NCBI GenBank assembly: GCA_035260545.1
Contig: DATFUZ010000066.1
Coordinates: forward strand, 1-35,772
Origin: DATDDB01 sp035260545
Lineage (GTDB): Bacteria > Pseudomonadota > Gammaproteobacteria > Burkholderiales > Gallionellaceae
Direction of reading: 5' to 3'
DNA length: 35,772 nt
Shown one piece after another: positions 1 through 8,119 of the stretch. The translations under genes were made by a program, and so were the position numbers. Below the pieces are notes generated by a model. It was not told the origin of the DNA, did no database searches, and saw only the letters and a list, made by a program, of their open reading frames with translations. Every line of letters starts with the position of its first letter. The first letter of the stretch is position 1.

Positions 1-1
1 G

Positions 2-1372
2 ATCCTGAAACACGTTTCAATTCCAAGCGATGCATCCGGCGCGGAACTTATTCAGATACTGGAACAAGTTATCGGAAGTAACGAACAACAGCGAAAGAAC
101 CGAGAGAAACTCCAAAGAGAGCTTAGCCACGGAGTCGCGCCACTCCCATATGCTTGGCGCCCTCGCAATGTTCTCGACGGCATATCCGATTTGCCAATGT
201 TATGGGAAATCTCGAAGGTTTCATCGTGGGGTGCGCGCCATCTGCATTTGACGATGGCAACAAACGACTGGAAGCCGACGGATCTCCCCGCTATGCGGTG
301 CCGTGTTCCGCTGCTAGATTTACTGTCGTTGATGGTGATTTCCGATCTTGATTTGTTTCGTCCACTATTTGGGCTATTTCCGAAGATTGCAGTTGGCAAG
401 GCTACAATGACAGAATTGCAGCGGCTGCTGACGCCCTTATCGGGGACCCTGTATCGGAATAAGATTGCCGCTATTCAAGTAGCACTAAAGGAGCATTTTT
501 CGCAAATTGAACAGCCCGAGGCTTCGCAGCCATCGAACGACCGCTTCGTTAGTGACCAATGGGACTCGTTAGAACTCATCGAAATAGCGAAGAGCGGGAG
601 GTACCTGGTTTACTCTGATGACGTGCTATTTAGAATCTATTCGCAACAGCCGGGAATTTGTACTCTGGACTTGCTCTGCGCGCTAGACGACACAGGCGAA
701 TTCTCTGCAAGGGACGTCGCAATGAAGATAGCAACGCTCTGCTCGTGGCGCGTCGGGCTGTCGATCACACTACGCTATCAACTCGCGATATTACCGGACG
801 CGTTAGGCGGAGCAAAAAGCATCAAAGAAGGGATCAATGTATTGTCTGCTGACGAGCACTGCAATGCACTTTTCAGCGCAATCTGGAATATTGAAAAGCC
901 ATTTGGCGATCTGCAAGGCCACGCGGGGTTGATTCTCAGGAAACTCGCCGACGACAAGAACAATTCAATAAAGAGCGTCGCGGCCCTGGCAGGTTTCTGG
1001 CTCAGCAAAGCTAAGCTGCATAAACAAGCTCCAGCGCCGATTGATCGCATGGTAGCGCTTTTAATTGGGCAGGCAACCTTTATCGAGCACCCAGTCACGG
1101 CGGAGGCTGCACATCGACTGTGGAGCGTGTATACGGATCTTATCGAGGACATCCATGGCCACCATATGGATGACGAGAAACTTTGGCAGTCTATTCGCAT
1201 CTTAGGAGAGGTAGCGGCAGAAAGCGATAGGCATCACTCGCATAGTGGCGCTAGATCATTGGGGACAAGGCTCGCCAGCGGCTTAATAACAGGCACAAGC
1301 GATTATGAGTTATTTAGCAAGGCGTACAACAGCAAGCTCATTTCTTTAGCGGCGCAAGACAAGCGGAAATGA
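2..1372 (+). CDS. PIN-like nuclease domain protein, C-terminal part (5' end outside window)
   Basis: The reading frame is open from base 2, so the gene starts upstream of the window; about 456 residues are visible. A PIN-like fold is suggested by the stretch PLLDLLSLMVISDLDLF followed by a segment of the form FPKIAVGKATMTELQRL, and later by YLVYSDDVLFRIY and TLDLLCALDD, where acidic residues sit as in PIN active sites. The order strand-helix, D, T.xEL, then SDD is typical of PIN domains fused behind larger N-terminal regions in bacterial conflict proteins of the TPR/GreAB-C/PIN kind. That family assignment is from memory and not verified. The last ~200 residues are helical with no motif I recognise. 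Base composition is AT-richer than the rtc genes downstream, which fits an acquired gene. The stop codon overlaps the start of a small ORF (ATGA). Confidence 0.6.
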   Translation: MLKHVSIPSDASGAELIQILEQVIGSNEQQRKNREKLQRELSHGVAPLPYAWRPRNVLDGISDLPMLWEISKVSSWGARHLHLTMATNDWKPTDLPAMRCRVPLLDLLSLMVISDLDLFRPLFGLFPKIAVGKATMTELQRLLTPLSGTLYRNKIAAIQVALKEHFSQIEQPEASQPSNDRFVSDQWDSLELIEIAKSGRYLVYSDDVLFRIYSQQPGICTLDLLCALDDTGEFSARDVAMKIATLCSWRVGLSITLRYQLAILPDALGGAKSIKEGINVLSADEHCNALFSAIWNIEKPFGDLQGHAGLILRKLADDKNNSIKSVAALAGFWLSKAKLHKQAPAPIDRMVALLIGQATFIEHPVTAEAAHRLWSVYTDLIEDIHGHHMDDEKLWQSIRILGEVAAESDRHHSHSGARSLGTRLASGLITGTSDYELFSKAYNSKLISLAAQDKRK

Positions 1373-1527
1373 CAGTATTGCGCGAAGCTCTCGACGCTCG
1401 ACTAGCCCAGGGTTTCAATTTTAATCAGCATATGTGGGGGCTTGTACATTATCATTGTAGCGGCCAAGCTCGCATTTTCTCTCGAGAGCAGAACTGCAAG
1501 TCGAGCCTAGCACCTTTAATTTGTTAA
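1369..1527 (+). CDS. Possible 52-aa ORF overlapping the stop of the PIN-like gene
   Basis: An ATG at 1369 overlaps the TGA of the preceding gene in the ATGA arrangement typical of translational coupling, and the frame stays open for 52 codons to a TAA at 1525-1527. No motif, signal peptide or membrane segment is visible, and no clear Shine-Dalgarno precedes it apart from GCGG in the upstream coding end. It could be a small partner protein of the PIN gene, a decayed gene end, or chance. Confidence 0.3.
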   Translation: MTVLREALDARLAQGFNFNQHMWGLVHYHCSGQARIFSREQNCKSSLAPLIC

Positions 1528-1528
1528 T

Positions 1529-1933
1529 TTAGCTGGCGGAGGCTATCAGAGCGAGAATGCCTAGAACCGCGAGAAATCCGGTCCACTCCCTTGTTTGCGA
1601 GCTCTCAGAGGCGCCGCCGGTGACCCGATTGGCAAAGGTCTCACAGTTGTTGTCCAGCAAGTGGTAACCCGTACGGCCGGATACTTCCTGCTCGATCCGT
1701 CGCAAGGTCGCATCGTGCTCAGACATCGGCACCTCGCGAACTTTCTTGACCGGTTTCCCTGCGGTAAACTGTTCATACGTCACATAGTGTGGCCCCTTGT
1801 CACTGGTACTATGGGCAACGGTTCCGTCGAGAAGATGCACGCCCCAATGCTCGCCAGGTCCCGATAGCTTTGGTCGCACGATGAGTGAAATGGCGGAAGA
1901 TTGCGGAAAAGTAAGCCAACTGTAGAGACTCAT
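1529..1933 (-). CDS. LRAT-like (NlpC/P60-related) hydrolase/acyltransferase with C-terminal membrane segment
   Basis: This 134-residue protein has the signature of the lecithin:retinol acyltransferase-like fold. A His is found in GEHWGVHLLDG, with further His in TVAHS, and the catalytic Cys lies in LLDNNCETFANRVTGG, the NCE-type motif of the family. A hydrophobic C-terminal stretch (FLAVLGILALIAS) would anchor it in a membrane. LRAT-like proteins use a Cys-His pair for thiol acyl transfer or hydrolysis of lipids or amides; the substrate here is unknown. I chose the ATG at 1933 because AGGTGA lies five bases ahead of it; an upstream start at 1963 would overlap the preceding gene. The gene follows the XRE regulator by 4 nt, so the two are almost certainly one operon. 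Confidence 0.7.
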   Translation of the reverse strand: MSLYSWLTFPQSSAISLIVRPKLSGPGEHWGVHLLDGTVAHSTSDKGPHYVTYEQFTAGKPVKKVREVPMSEHDATLRRIEQEVSGRTGYHLLDNNCETFANRVTGGASESSQTREWTGFLAVLGILALIASAS

Positions 1934-1937
1934 AAGA

Positions 1938-2201
1938 TCACCTATTCGAGAGGAGCCAGACAAGTGCGGCTATTACGCCAGCACCTATCAGGAGGTTTTT
2001 AACTTCGGTTTTTGCCTGCTCTGCTTGCTGTTCAGCTTTCTGCTTGAAATGTTCCATCAGTGAAACCTGGTAAGCAGACGGCACCGCCACCCCACGCTCC
2101 CATTTACTGATCGTCATAACGTGAGCATCAAATAGCTGTGCGAAATCAGCTTGGGTCAAACCAAGCGATTTCCTTAATACGGCAATCTCAGATGGCGTCA
2201 T
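1938..2201 (-). CDS. XRE-family helix-turn-helix regulator with C-terminal membrane segment
   Basis: An 87-residue protein with a compact HTH_3/XRE domain near the N-terminus: RKSLGLTQADFAQLF, then an MTISKWERG recognition helix. A polar, Gln/Glu-rich linker leads to a C-terminal hydrophobic stretch, LLIGAGVIAALVWLL, which looks like a single transmembrane helix. Membrane-tethered XRE regulators are uncommon. The ATG at 2201 is preceded by AAGGG about seven bases upstream; the alternative upstream start lacks an RBS. The promoter just upstream carries a perfect palindrome between its -35 and -10 boxes, which suggests that this protein represses its own operon. The single downstream partner is the LRAT-like protein, also membrane-tailed. 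The pair resembles a regulator/effector cassette, but a toxin-antitoxin role is not shown. Confidence 0.8.
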   Translation of the reverse strand: MTPSEIAVLRKSLGLTQADFAQLFDAHVMTISKWERGVAVPSAYQVSLMEHFKQKAEQQAEQAKTEVKNLLIGAGVIAALVWLLSNR

Positions 2202-2241
2202 TACTAAGCCCTTAAGTATGTTTAAGCATAAGCTCAAACTT

Positions 2242-2271
2242 AGTCTAAGTTTAAACTTAGGTCGTTGTCAA
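2242..2271 (-). promoter_or_regulatory. Promoter with embedded palindromic operator for the XRE/LRAT pair
   Basis: On the minus strand a perfect TTGACA (2266-2271) is followed after 18 bases by TAGACT (2242-2247). The spacer contains the 16-bp perfect palindrome CTAAGTTTAAACTTAG (2245-2260), and a further half-site AAACTTAG lies at 2236-2243. A bound dimer would block RNA polymerase, so autorepression by the XRE protein is the natural reading (inference). Confidence 0.7.
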
Positions 2272-2403
2272 TAGGCCGAATACAAGAAAAATGTTCCACC
2301 TAATGAATTAACAACACCTGACGGCCAAAAGGTGGCGTCGTGCGGTTCGCAGCGAATGACCAGAATGCGCCGCACAAATCGACACGGTCCGGGTTCTATC
2401 CGC

Positions 2404-3996
<1,593 letters not shown>

Positions 3997-4132
3997 GACT
4001 ATCTAATGAGATAATGTTATATCTTTATTTATATAGTTTTCGCATTCTCCCACGACAGCCCAGCGCCTGCAATAATACATTTCCCCCGTTATTTCAAAAC
4101 ACTATTAACTTTTTTCGGCCCTGACCGGCGCG
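3997..4132. promoter_or_regulatory. rtcR/rtc divergent control region, AT-rich
   Basis: This stretch separates rtcR from the sigma54 promoter. Bases 4011-4050 are strikingly AT-rich (with GATAATGTTATATC at 4012-4025) compared with the surroundings. Binding sites for RtcR and for a DNA-bending protein such as IHF would be expected here, but I cannot define either site from one sequence. Confidence 0.4.
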
Positions 4133-4149
4133 CTGGCACGCTTTTCGCA
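4133..4149 (+). promoter_or_regulatory. Sigma54 promoter of the RNA repair operon
   Basis: CTGGCACGCTTTTCGCA matches the sigma54 consensus: TGGCACG at the -24 element and TCGCA (one mismatch from TTGCA) at the -12 element. The GG at 4135-4136 and the GC at 4147-4148 have the required 10-base separation. Transcription would start near 4160. It fits the divergent RtcR activator, and it places the tRNA-like RNA inside the transcript. Confidence 0.88.
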
Positions 4150-4657
4150 AATAGGTATGCGGTCGCCGACCTGACGCAAGGCCCACGGGAAAGGGGTTCT
4201 AAGCCCCGCCGGTGCGCTGCAGCCGGATTCGGTTCTGTCGTTGCGGTGTATGCCGCCCCGCAGGAAAGTGATCACTGGCTAGAGGGCAATTTCAGTGAGT
4301 ACTCATCCTCACGAGTTGCCTGCCACTGGATAGCTCAGTTCGGTAGAGCAATCGACTGTTAATCGATTAGTCGCGGGTTCGAATCCCGCTCCAAAAACTG
4401 TCTTGAACAGGCAGCTTTTAAAAACGCAGTACCCGCCGGTTGTGGCATGCGCAAGCATCCACCGCCGGCCCGGCCCGGCGCCCGGACCGCGATTGCGGCA
4501 AGGCCATGCCGGCCCGCGGCAGCGATGTAAGCCCTCATGCTTCGGCACGTGGGCAAGCAGAGCCGCCGAGGGCTCGCGGAAGCCTCCCCGCAATCGCCGA
4601 ACGGGTTGCCCGCCGGGCCGGCGCCAGACCGGCACATTTACATAAGGAGAATGGAAC
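4150..4657 (+). ncRNA. ~500-nt structured untranslated leader of the rtc operon
   Basis: No plausible gene lies between the sigma54 promoter and the slipin start. The leader has many hairpin-forming segments: GGTC/GACC at about 4162-4172, GGGG/CCCC around 4194-4208, GCGG/CCGC around 4239-4252, a GGCAA/TTGCC pair (4285-4289 with 4316-4320), and CCGC/GCGG at 4487-4498. The tRNA-like element lies in the middle (listed separately). In Salmonella the corresponding position carries Y RNA-like RNAs with tRNA-mimicking modules; the same role here is inference, and no Ro/Rsr gene is seen in the window. Confidence 0.55.
4316..4414 (+). ncRNA. tRNA-Asn(GUU)-like RNA with degenerate acceptor stem
   Basis: The cloverleaf core spans 4324-4396. 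D arm: GCTC (4333-4336) / GAGC (4346-4349) with GG at 4342-4343. Anticodon arm: ATCGA (4351-4355) / TCGAT (4363-4367) with loop CTGTTAA, anticodon GTT at 4358-4360. Five-base variable loop. T arm: GCGGG (4373-4377) / CCCGC (4385-4389) with loop TTCGAAT. The conserved T8, A14, G18G19, A21 and TTC positions are present. Only four acceptor pairs form (4327-4330 with 4390-4393); the distal three are mismatched, and no CCA follows. Instead TTGCCTG (4316-4322) can pair with CAGGCAG (4408-4414), embedding the cloverleaf in a longer helix, like the tRNA-mimic module of bacterial Y RNA. It is unlikely to be charged or to work in translation. It is transcribed from the RtcR-controlled promoter. Confidence 0.8.
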
Positions 4658-5803
4658 ATGGCTATGCTGAAGCGTTTTGTGATCAAGAAGAATGAAAAGG
4701 GCGCGTTGCTGCGCAACGGCGACTTTGAGCGCATCCTGAGCGCGGGCCGCCATTACTTCTTCGACCCGCTGGGCCAGCTTTCGGTGCAGGTGTGGAAGAT
4801 CGACACCCCCATGCACGACCTGGCGACGGTGGACTACCTGGCGGAGCATGATCCGGAGGAGTTGGATGAGCACTTTGTTTGCATGACGTTGAACGAGGAC
4901 CAGGCCGGCTTGCGCTACGAGAACGATGTGCTGGTGGAGGTGCTGCCTCCCGCGTCGCGCCTGGTGCTGTGGAAGGGTTTCATGAAGCACCGCCTGGAGG
5001 TGGTAGACCTGACGCAGGACTACACGGTGAAGCCCGCGCTGGTGCGCCACCTGGCGCAGACCGCCCCGCGCGGCCGCCTGGTGAACGGGCTGAACGGCGT
5101 GCTGGTGGCGCAGGTGCCGCCCTACCATGTGGGCATGCTGAAGGTGGACGGCAAGATCGAACGCCTGCTGCAGCCCGGCGTGGAAGCGTTCTGGCGCTTC
5201 AACCGCAACATCGACGTGGTGCTGGTGGATACCCGCCTGCAAGCCATGGAGGTGAGCGGGCAGGAGATCCTCACCCATGACAAGGTGGGGCTGCGCCTGA
5301 ACCTGGCGGCGACCTGGCGCTACACCGATGTGCTGCTGGCGCACGAGAAGCTGGCGCGTCCGGCCGAGCATCTGTACCGCGAGCTGCAGTTCGGCTTGCG
5401 TGAGGCAGTGGGCACGCGCACTCTGGACGAGCTGCTGGAAAACAAGCAGGTCATCGACGAGGTGGTGGGCGCCCACGTCGCGCAGAAGCTGGCCGGCTTC
5501 GGGCTGGAGGTAGGCGGTGTCGGCGTGAAGGACATCGTGCTGCCGGGCGAGATGAAGACCATCCTGGCCCAGGTGGTGGAGGCGGAGAAGGCGGCGCAAG
5601 CCAACGTGATCCGCCGCCGCGAGGAAACCGCCGCCACCCGCTCGCTGCTGAACACGGCGAAGGTGATGGAGGAAAACCCCGTCGCCCTGCGCCTGAAGGA
5701 GCTGGAGACGCTGGAACGTGTGGCCGAGCGTATCGACCGCATCAGCGTGTTCGGCGGTCTGGACCAGGTGCTGAATGGCCTGGTGCAGATCAAGGGCGCG
5801 TAA
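4658..5803 (+). CDS. Slipin / SPFH (band 7) family protein of the RNA repair operon
   Basis: A 381-residue SPFH protein. The central part has the band-7 pattern: a repeat of the type VPPYHVGMLKVDGKIERLLQPG, then IDVVLVDTRLQAMEVSGQEILTHDKVGLRLNLAATWR, then a charged helical tail with REETAATRSLLNTAKVMEENP, where slipins form coiled coils and oligomers. No N-terminal membrane helix or signal peptide is evident, unlike most stomatins, so membrane association, if any, would be peripheral. Slipin genes are a known neighbour of rtcB in bacterial RNA repair operons, but their job there is not established. The start ATG at 4658 has AAGGAGA seven bases upstream. The gene is first in the operon after the structured leader and is followed by rtcB after 60 nt. 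Confidence 0.88.
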   Translation: MAMLKRFVIKKNEKGALLRNGDFERILSAGRHYFFDPLGQLSVQVWKIDTPMHDLATVDYLAEHDPEELDEHFVCMTLNEDQAGLRYENDVLVEVLPPASRLVLWKGFMKHRLEVVDLTQDYTVKPALVRHLAQTAPRGRLVNGLNGVLVAQVPPYHVGMLKVDGKIERLLQPGVEAFWRFNRNIDVVLVDTRLQAMEVSGQEILTHDKVGLRLNLAATWRYTDVLLAHEKLARPAEHLYRELQFGLREAVGTRTLDELLENKQVIDEVVGAHVAQKLAGFGLEVGGVGVKDIVLPGEMKTILAQVVEAEKAAQANVIRRREETAATRSLLNTAKVMEENPVALRLKELETLERVAERIDRISVFGGLDQVLNGLVQIKGA

Positions 5804-5863
5804 TACCATGCCGCTGCCGGAAGGCGGCGGCATGGCCCATAATGAAACAAAGAGGAAGCAATC

Positions 5864-7081
5864 ATGGATTACCAACTGCTGGAAGTCGCAAACGGCAAGC
5901 CGATCAAGATGTGGACCGAAGGCGTGCCGGTGGAAGGCGAGGCGCAGAAGCAGCTGATGAACACGGCGCAGATGCCCTTCATCTACAAGCATCTGGCGGT
6001 GATGCCGGACGTGCACCTGGGTAAGGGCTCGACCATCGGCAGCGTGATTCCCACCCAGGGCGCGGTGATTCCCGCGGCCGTGGGCGTGGACATCGGCTGC
6101 GGGATGATGGCCGTGCGCACGACCCTTCAAGCCACGGACCTGCCGGATAACCTGCTGGGCCTGCGCTCCGCCATTGAGCGCGCGGTGCCGCACGGGCGCA
6201 GCAACTCCCGCGGCGGACGCGACAAGGGTGCGTGGGAAACGCCGCCGCAAAGCGTAGATGCGCATTGGGCGCAGTTGCTGCCGGGTTTCGAGCGCATCAC
6301 GGAGAAGCACCCCAAGCTCAAGAACACCAACAACCATAAGCATCTGGGGACGCTGGGAACTGGCAACCACTTCATCGAGGTGTGCCTGGACCAGGCGGAC
6401 GCGGTATGGTTCATGCTGCACTCCGGTTCGCGCGGGGTGGGGAATGCAATCGGCTCCCGCTTCATCGAGCTGGCGCAGCAGGATATGCGAGAGCACCTGG
6501 CCAACCTGCCGGACCGCGACCTGGCCTACCTGAAGGAAGGCACGCAGCACTTCGATGACTATATCGAGGCGGTGGGCTGGGCGCAAGATTTCGCCCGGCG
6601 TAACCGCGAGGTGATGATGGCCAATGTTGTGGCGGCCGCGCGCAGCGTGATCGCCAAGCCCTTCGAGACGGATGTGGCGGCGGTGAACTGCCACCACAAC
6701 TACGTGCAGAAGGAAACCCACTTCGGCGCGGAGGTGCTGGTGACCCGCAAGGGCGCGGTGTCGGCGCGGAAGGGGCAACTGGGCATCATCCCCGGCTCGA
6801 TGGGCGCGAAGAGCTACATCGTGCGCGGCCTGGGCAACGAGGAGTCGTTCTGCTCGTGCAGCCACGGCGCGGGACGCACCATGAGCCGGAACGAGGCCAA
6901 GCGCCGCTATACGGTGGACGACCAGATCAGCGCCACGGCGCATGTGGAATGCCGCAAGGATGCCGCGGTGATCGACGAGATCCCGATGGCCTACAAGGAC
7001 ATCGATGCGGTGATGCAGGCGCAGCGCGCGCTGGTCGAAGTGGTGCATACGCTGCGCCAGGTGGTCTGCGTGAAGGGCTGA
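5864..7081 (+). CDS. rtcB: RtcB: GTP/Mn-dependent 3'-phosphate RNA ligase
   Basis: A 405-residue protein, close to E. coli RtcB (408). It joins RNA 2',3'-cyclic-phosphate or 3'-phosphate ends to 5'-hydroxyl ends through a guanylated His and an RNA(3')pp(5')G intermediate. All signature motifs are present: GVDIGCGMM with metal ligands Asp76 and Cys79, GTGNHF (His169), HSGSRGVGN (His186), NCHHNYVQKE, the RKGA segment, and CSHGAGRTMSR, whose His334 is the guanylylation nucleophile. The ATG at 5864 has an AGAGGA Shine-Dalgarno. It sits in the sigma54 operon between the slipin and the nucleotidyltransferase. The downstream gap holds a REP-like repeat and an intrinsic terminator, so rtcB is probably expressed more than the two genes after it. 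Confidence 0.97.
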   Translation: MDYQLLEVANGKPIKMWTEGVPVEGEAQKQLMNTAQMPFIYKHLAVMPDVHLGKGSTIGSVIPTQGAVIPAAVGVDIGCGMMAVRTTLQATDLPDNLLGLRSAIERAVPHGRSNSRGGRDKGAWETPPQSVDAHWAQLLPGFERITEKHPKLKNTNNHKHLGTLGTGNHFIEVCLDQADAVWFMLHSGSRGVGNAIGSRFIELAQQDMREHLANLPDRDLAYLKEGTQHFDDYIEAVGWAQDFARRNREVMMANVVAAARSVIAKPFETDVAAVNCHHNYVQKETHFGAEVLVTRKGAVSARKGQLGIIPGSMGAKSYIVRGLGNEESFCSCSHGAGRTMSRNEAKRRYTVDDQISATAHVECRKDAAVIDEIPMAYKDIDAVMQAQRALVEVVHTLRQVVCVKG

Positions 7082-7086
7082 AAAAC

Positions 7087-7207
7087 TACTGCGGAAACCG
7101 CCTGCGGCGTTGTTCGGTGCTCGGCATCCTCATGTACTTAAACGTACACTGCGGTGCCTGCGCGCCGTGCGCCTTGCATCCGGCCTTCTCGCCACGTCTT
7201 TTTACCA
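7087..7207 (+). repeat. REP-like intergenic repeat with a GTAC-centred hairpin
   Basis: The sequence after rtcB has the form of an interspersed extragenic repeat. It contains GCGG AAA CCGC (7091-7101), then GC-rich imperfectly symmetric arms around TGTAC TTAAAC GTACA (7133-7148), then a pyrimidine-rich tail. Sequences with a central GTAC...GTAC hairpin and flanking TGCGG/GGTGC arms are, as I recall, common between genes in betaproteobacteria. No second copy is present in this window, so the repeat status is inferred. Confidence 0.5.
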
Positions 7208-7210
7208 ACC

Positions 7211-7239
7211 GGAAGGTCCGGAGATTGACCTTCCTTTTT
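7211..7239 (+). terminator. Intrinsic terminator inside the rtc operon
   Basis: A perfect 8-bp stem GGAAGGTC (7211-7218) / GACCTTCC (7227-7234) with an 8-base loop is followed directly by TTTTT (7235-7239). It lies between rtcB and the nucleotidyltransferase gene and should reduce or stop read-through from the sigma54 promoter. Confidence 0.85.
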
Positions 7240-7244
7240 CTTGA

Positions 7245-7260
7245 GACACAAAAGTGTGTC
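7245..7260 (+). promoter_or_regulatory. Inverted repeat before the nucleotidyltransferase gene
   Basis: GACACA AAAG TGTGTC is a perfect 6-bp inverted repeat with a 4-base loop, starting 5 bases after the terminator T-tract and ending about 20 bases before the start codon. It could be an operator or an mRNA hairpin near the ribosome binding site; nothing here decides which. Confidence 0.45.
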
Positions 7261-7281
7261 AGTTTAATTCTGGAGAGCATG

Positions 7282-8100
7282 ATGGACAGCATCAAACCAA
7301 CCATACTCAGTGCACACCCGATACAGCCGGAGGTGCGCGCGCGCATCGTCGAGGCGCTGGAGCAGATCGAGGCGGAACACCAGGTAAAGGTGCTGTTCGC
7401 CTGCGAGTCGGGCAGCCGCGGCTGGGGCTTCGCCTCGCCGGACAGCGACTACGACGTGCGCTTCGTCTATGTGCACAAGCTGCCGTGGTACCTGACGGTG
7501 CACGCGCCGCGCGATGTGATCGAATTGCCGATCAGCGACGAGCTGGACGTGAGCGGCTGGGAACTGCGCAAGGCGCTGCAACTGCTGCGCAAATCCAACC
7601 CCACGCTGCTGGAATGGCTGGATTCGCCCGTGGTGTATCGCGAGGACGCGGCTTTCGCCGAGCGCATGCGCCGCTTCGTGCCGGAATTCTTCTCCGGACA
7701 GGGGGTGCGCCACCACTATCTGTCGATGGCGAAGAAGAACTTTCGCGGCTATCTGCAGGGCGAGAGCGTGCGGCTGAAGAAGTACCTCTACGTGCTGCGC
7801 CCGCTGCTGGCGGTGCGCTGGATAGACGGCGGGCGCGGCATGCCTCCGATGCGCTTTGCCGACCTGGCGCAGGCGACGGTGGACGACGCCGCGCTGGCGC
7901 ATGAAATCAACCGCCTGCTGGAAATCAAGATGCGCGCGGGCGAGGCGGAGTACAGCGCACGCTGGCCGGCCATCCACGACTTCATCGCGGCCGAGCTGGC
8001 GCGGGTGGAGCGCAGCCCGGAGCACGCGAGGCCGGCCGGGAGCACGGCGGTGCTGGACCGCTTCCTCGCTGAAACGGTGCGCGCGTTTTCGCGCGCCTGA
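7282..8100 (+). CDS. YcgL-type DNA polymerase beta superfamily nucleotidyltransferase
   Basis: A 272-residue protein of the predicted nucleotidyltransferase group related to YcgL/YbeP. The active-site signature is near the N-terminus: CESGSRGWGF gives the GS motif and SPDSDYDVRFVYV supplies the paired metal-binding acidic residues. The rest is helical, with conserved-looking patches HHYLSMAKKNFRGY and VRLKKYLYVLRPLLAVRW, as in full-length members. The substrate is unknown; its place between rtcB and rtcA suggests RNA 3'-end processing (inference from context). Two tandem ATGs exist (7279 and 7282); GGAG at 7272-7275 is better spaced for 7282. An intrinsic terminator and an inverted repeat precede it, so it may have its own promoter. 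The rtcA start follows after 19 nt. Confidence 0.85.
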   Translation: MDSIKPTILSAHPIQPEVRARIVEALEQIEAEHQVKVLFACESGSRGWGFASPDSDYDVRFVYVHKLPWYLTVHAPRDVIELPISDELDVSGWELRKALQLLRKSNPTLLEWLDSPVVYREDAAFAERMRRFVPEFFSGQGVRHHYLSMAKKNFRGYLQGESVRLKKYLYVLRPLLAVRWIDGGRGMPPMRFADLAQATVDDAALAHEINRLLEIKMRAGEAEYSARWPAIHDFIAAELARVERSPEHARPAGSTAVLDRFLAETVRAFSRA

Positions 8101-8119
8101 GGATTAACACAGGAACTGG

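Noticed and set aside
4324..4397. Functional tRNA-Asn
   Set aside because: The acceptor stem pairs at only 4 of 7 positions and no CCA follows; the discriminator region continues into unrelated sequence.
4535..7048. 837-codon open frame on the minus strand opposite slipin and rtcB
   Set aside because: His/Leu/Arg/Gln-rich translation with no domain; it mirrors the codon bias of the GC-rich genes on the other strand, which are certain.
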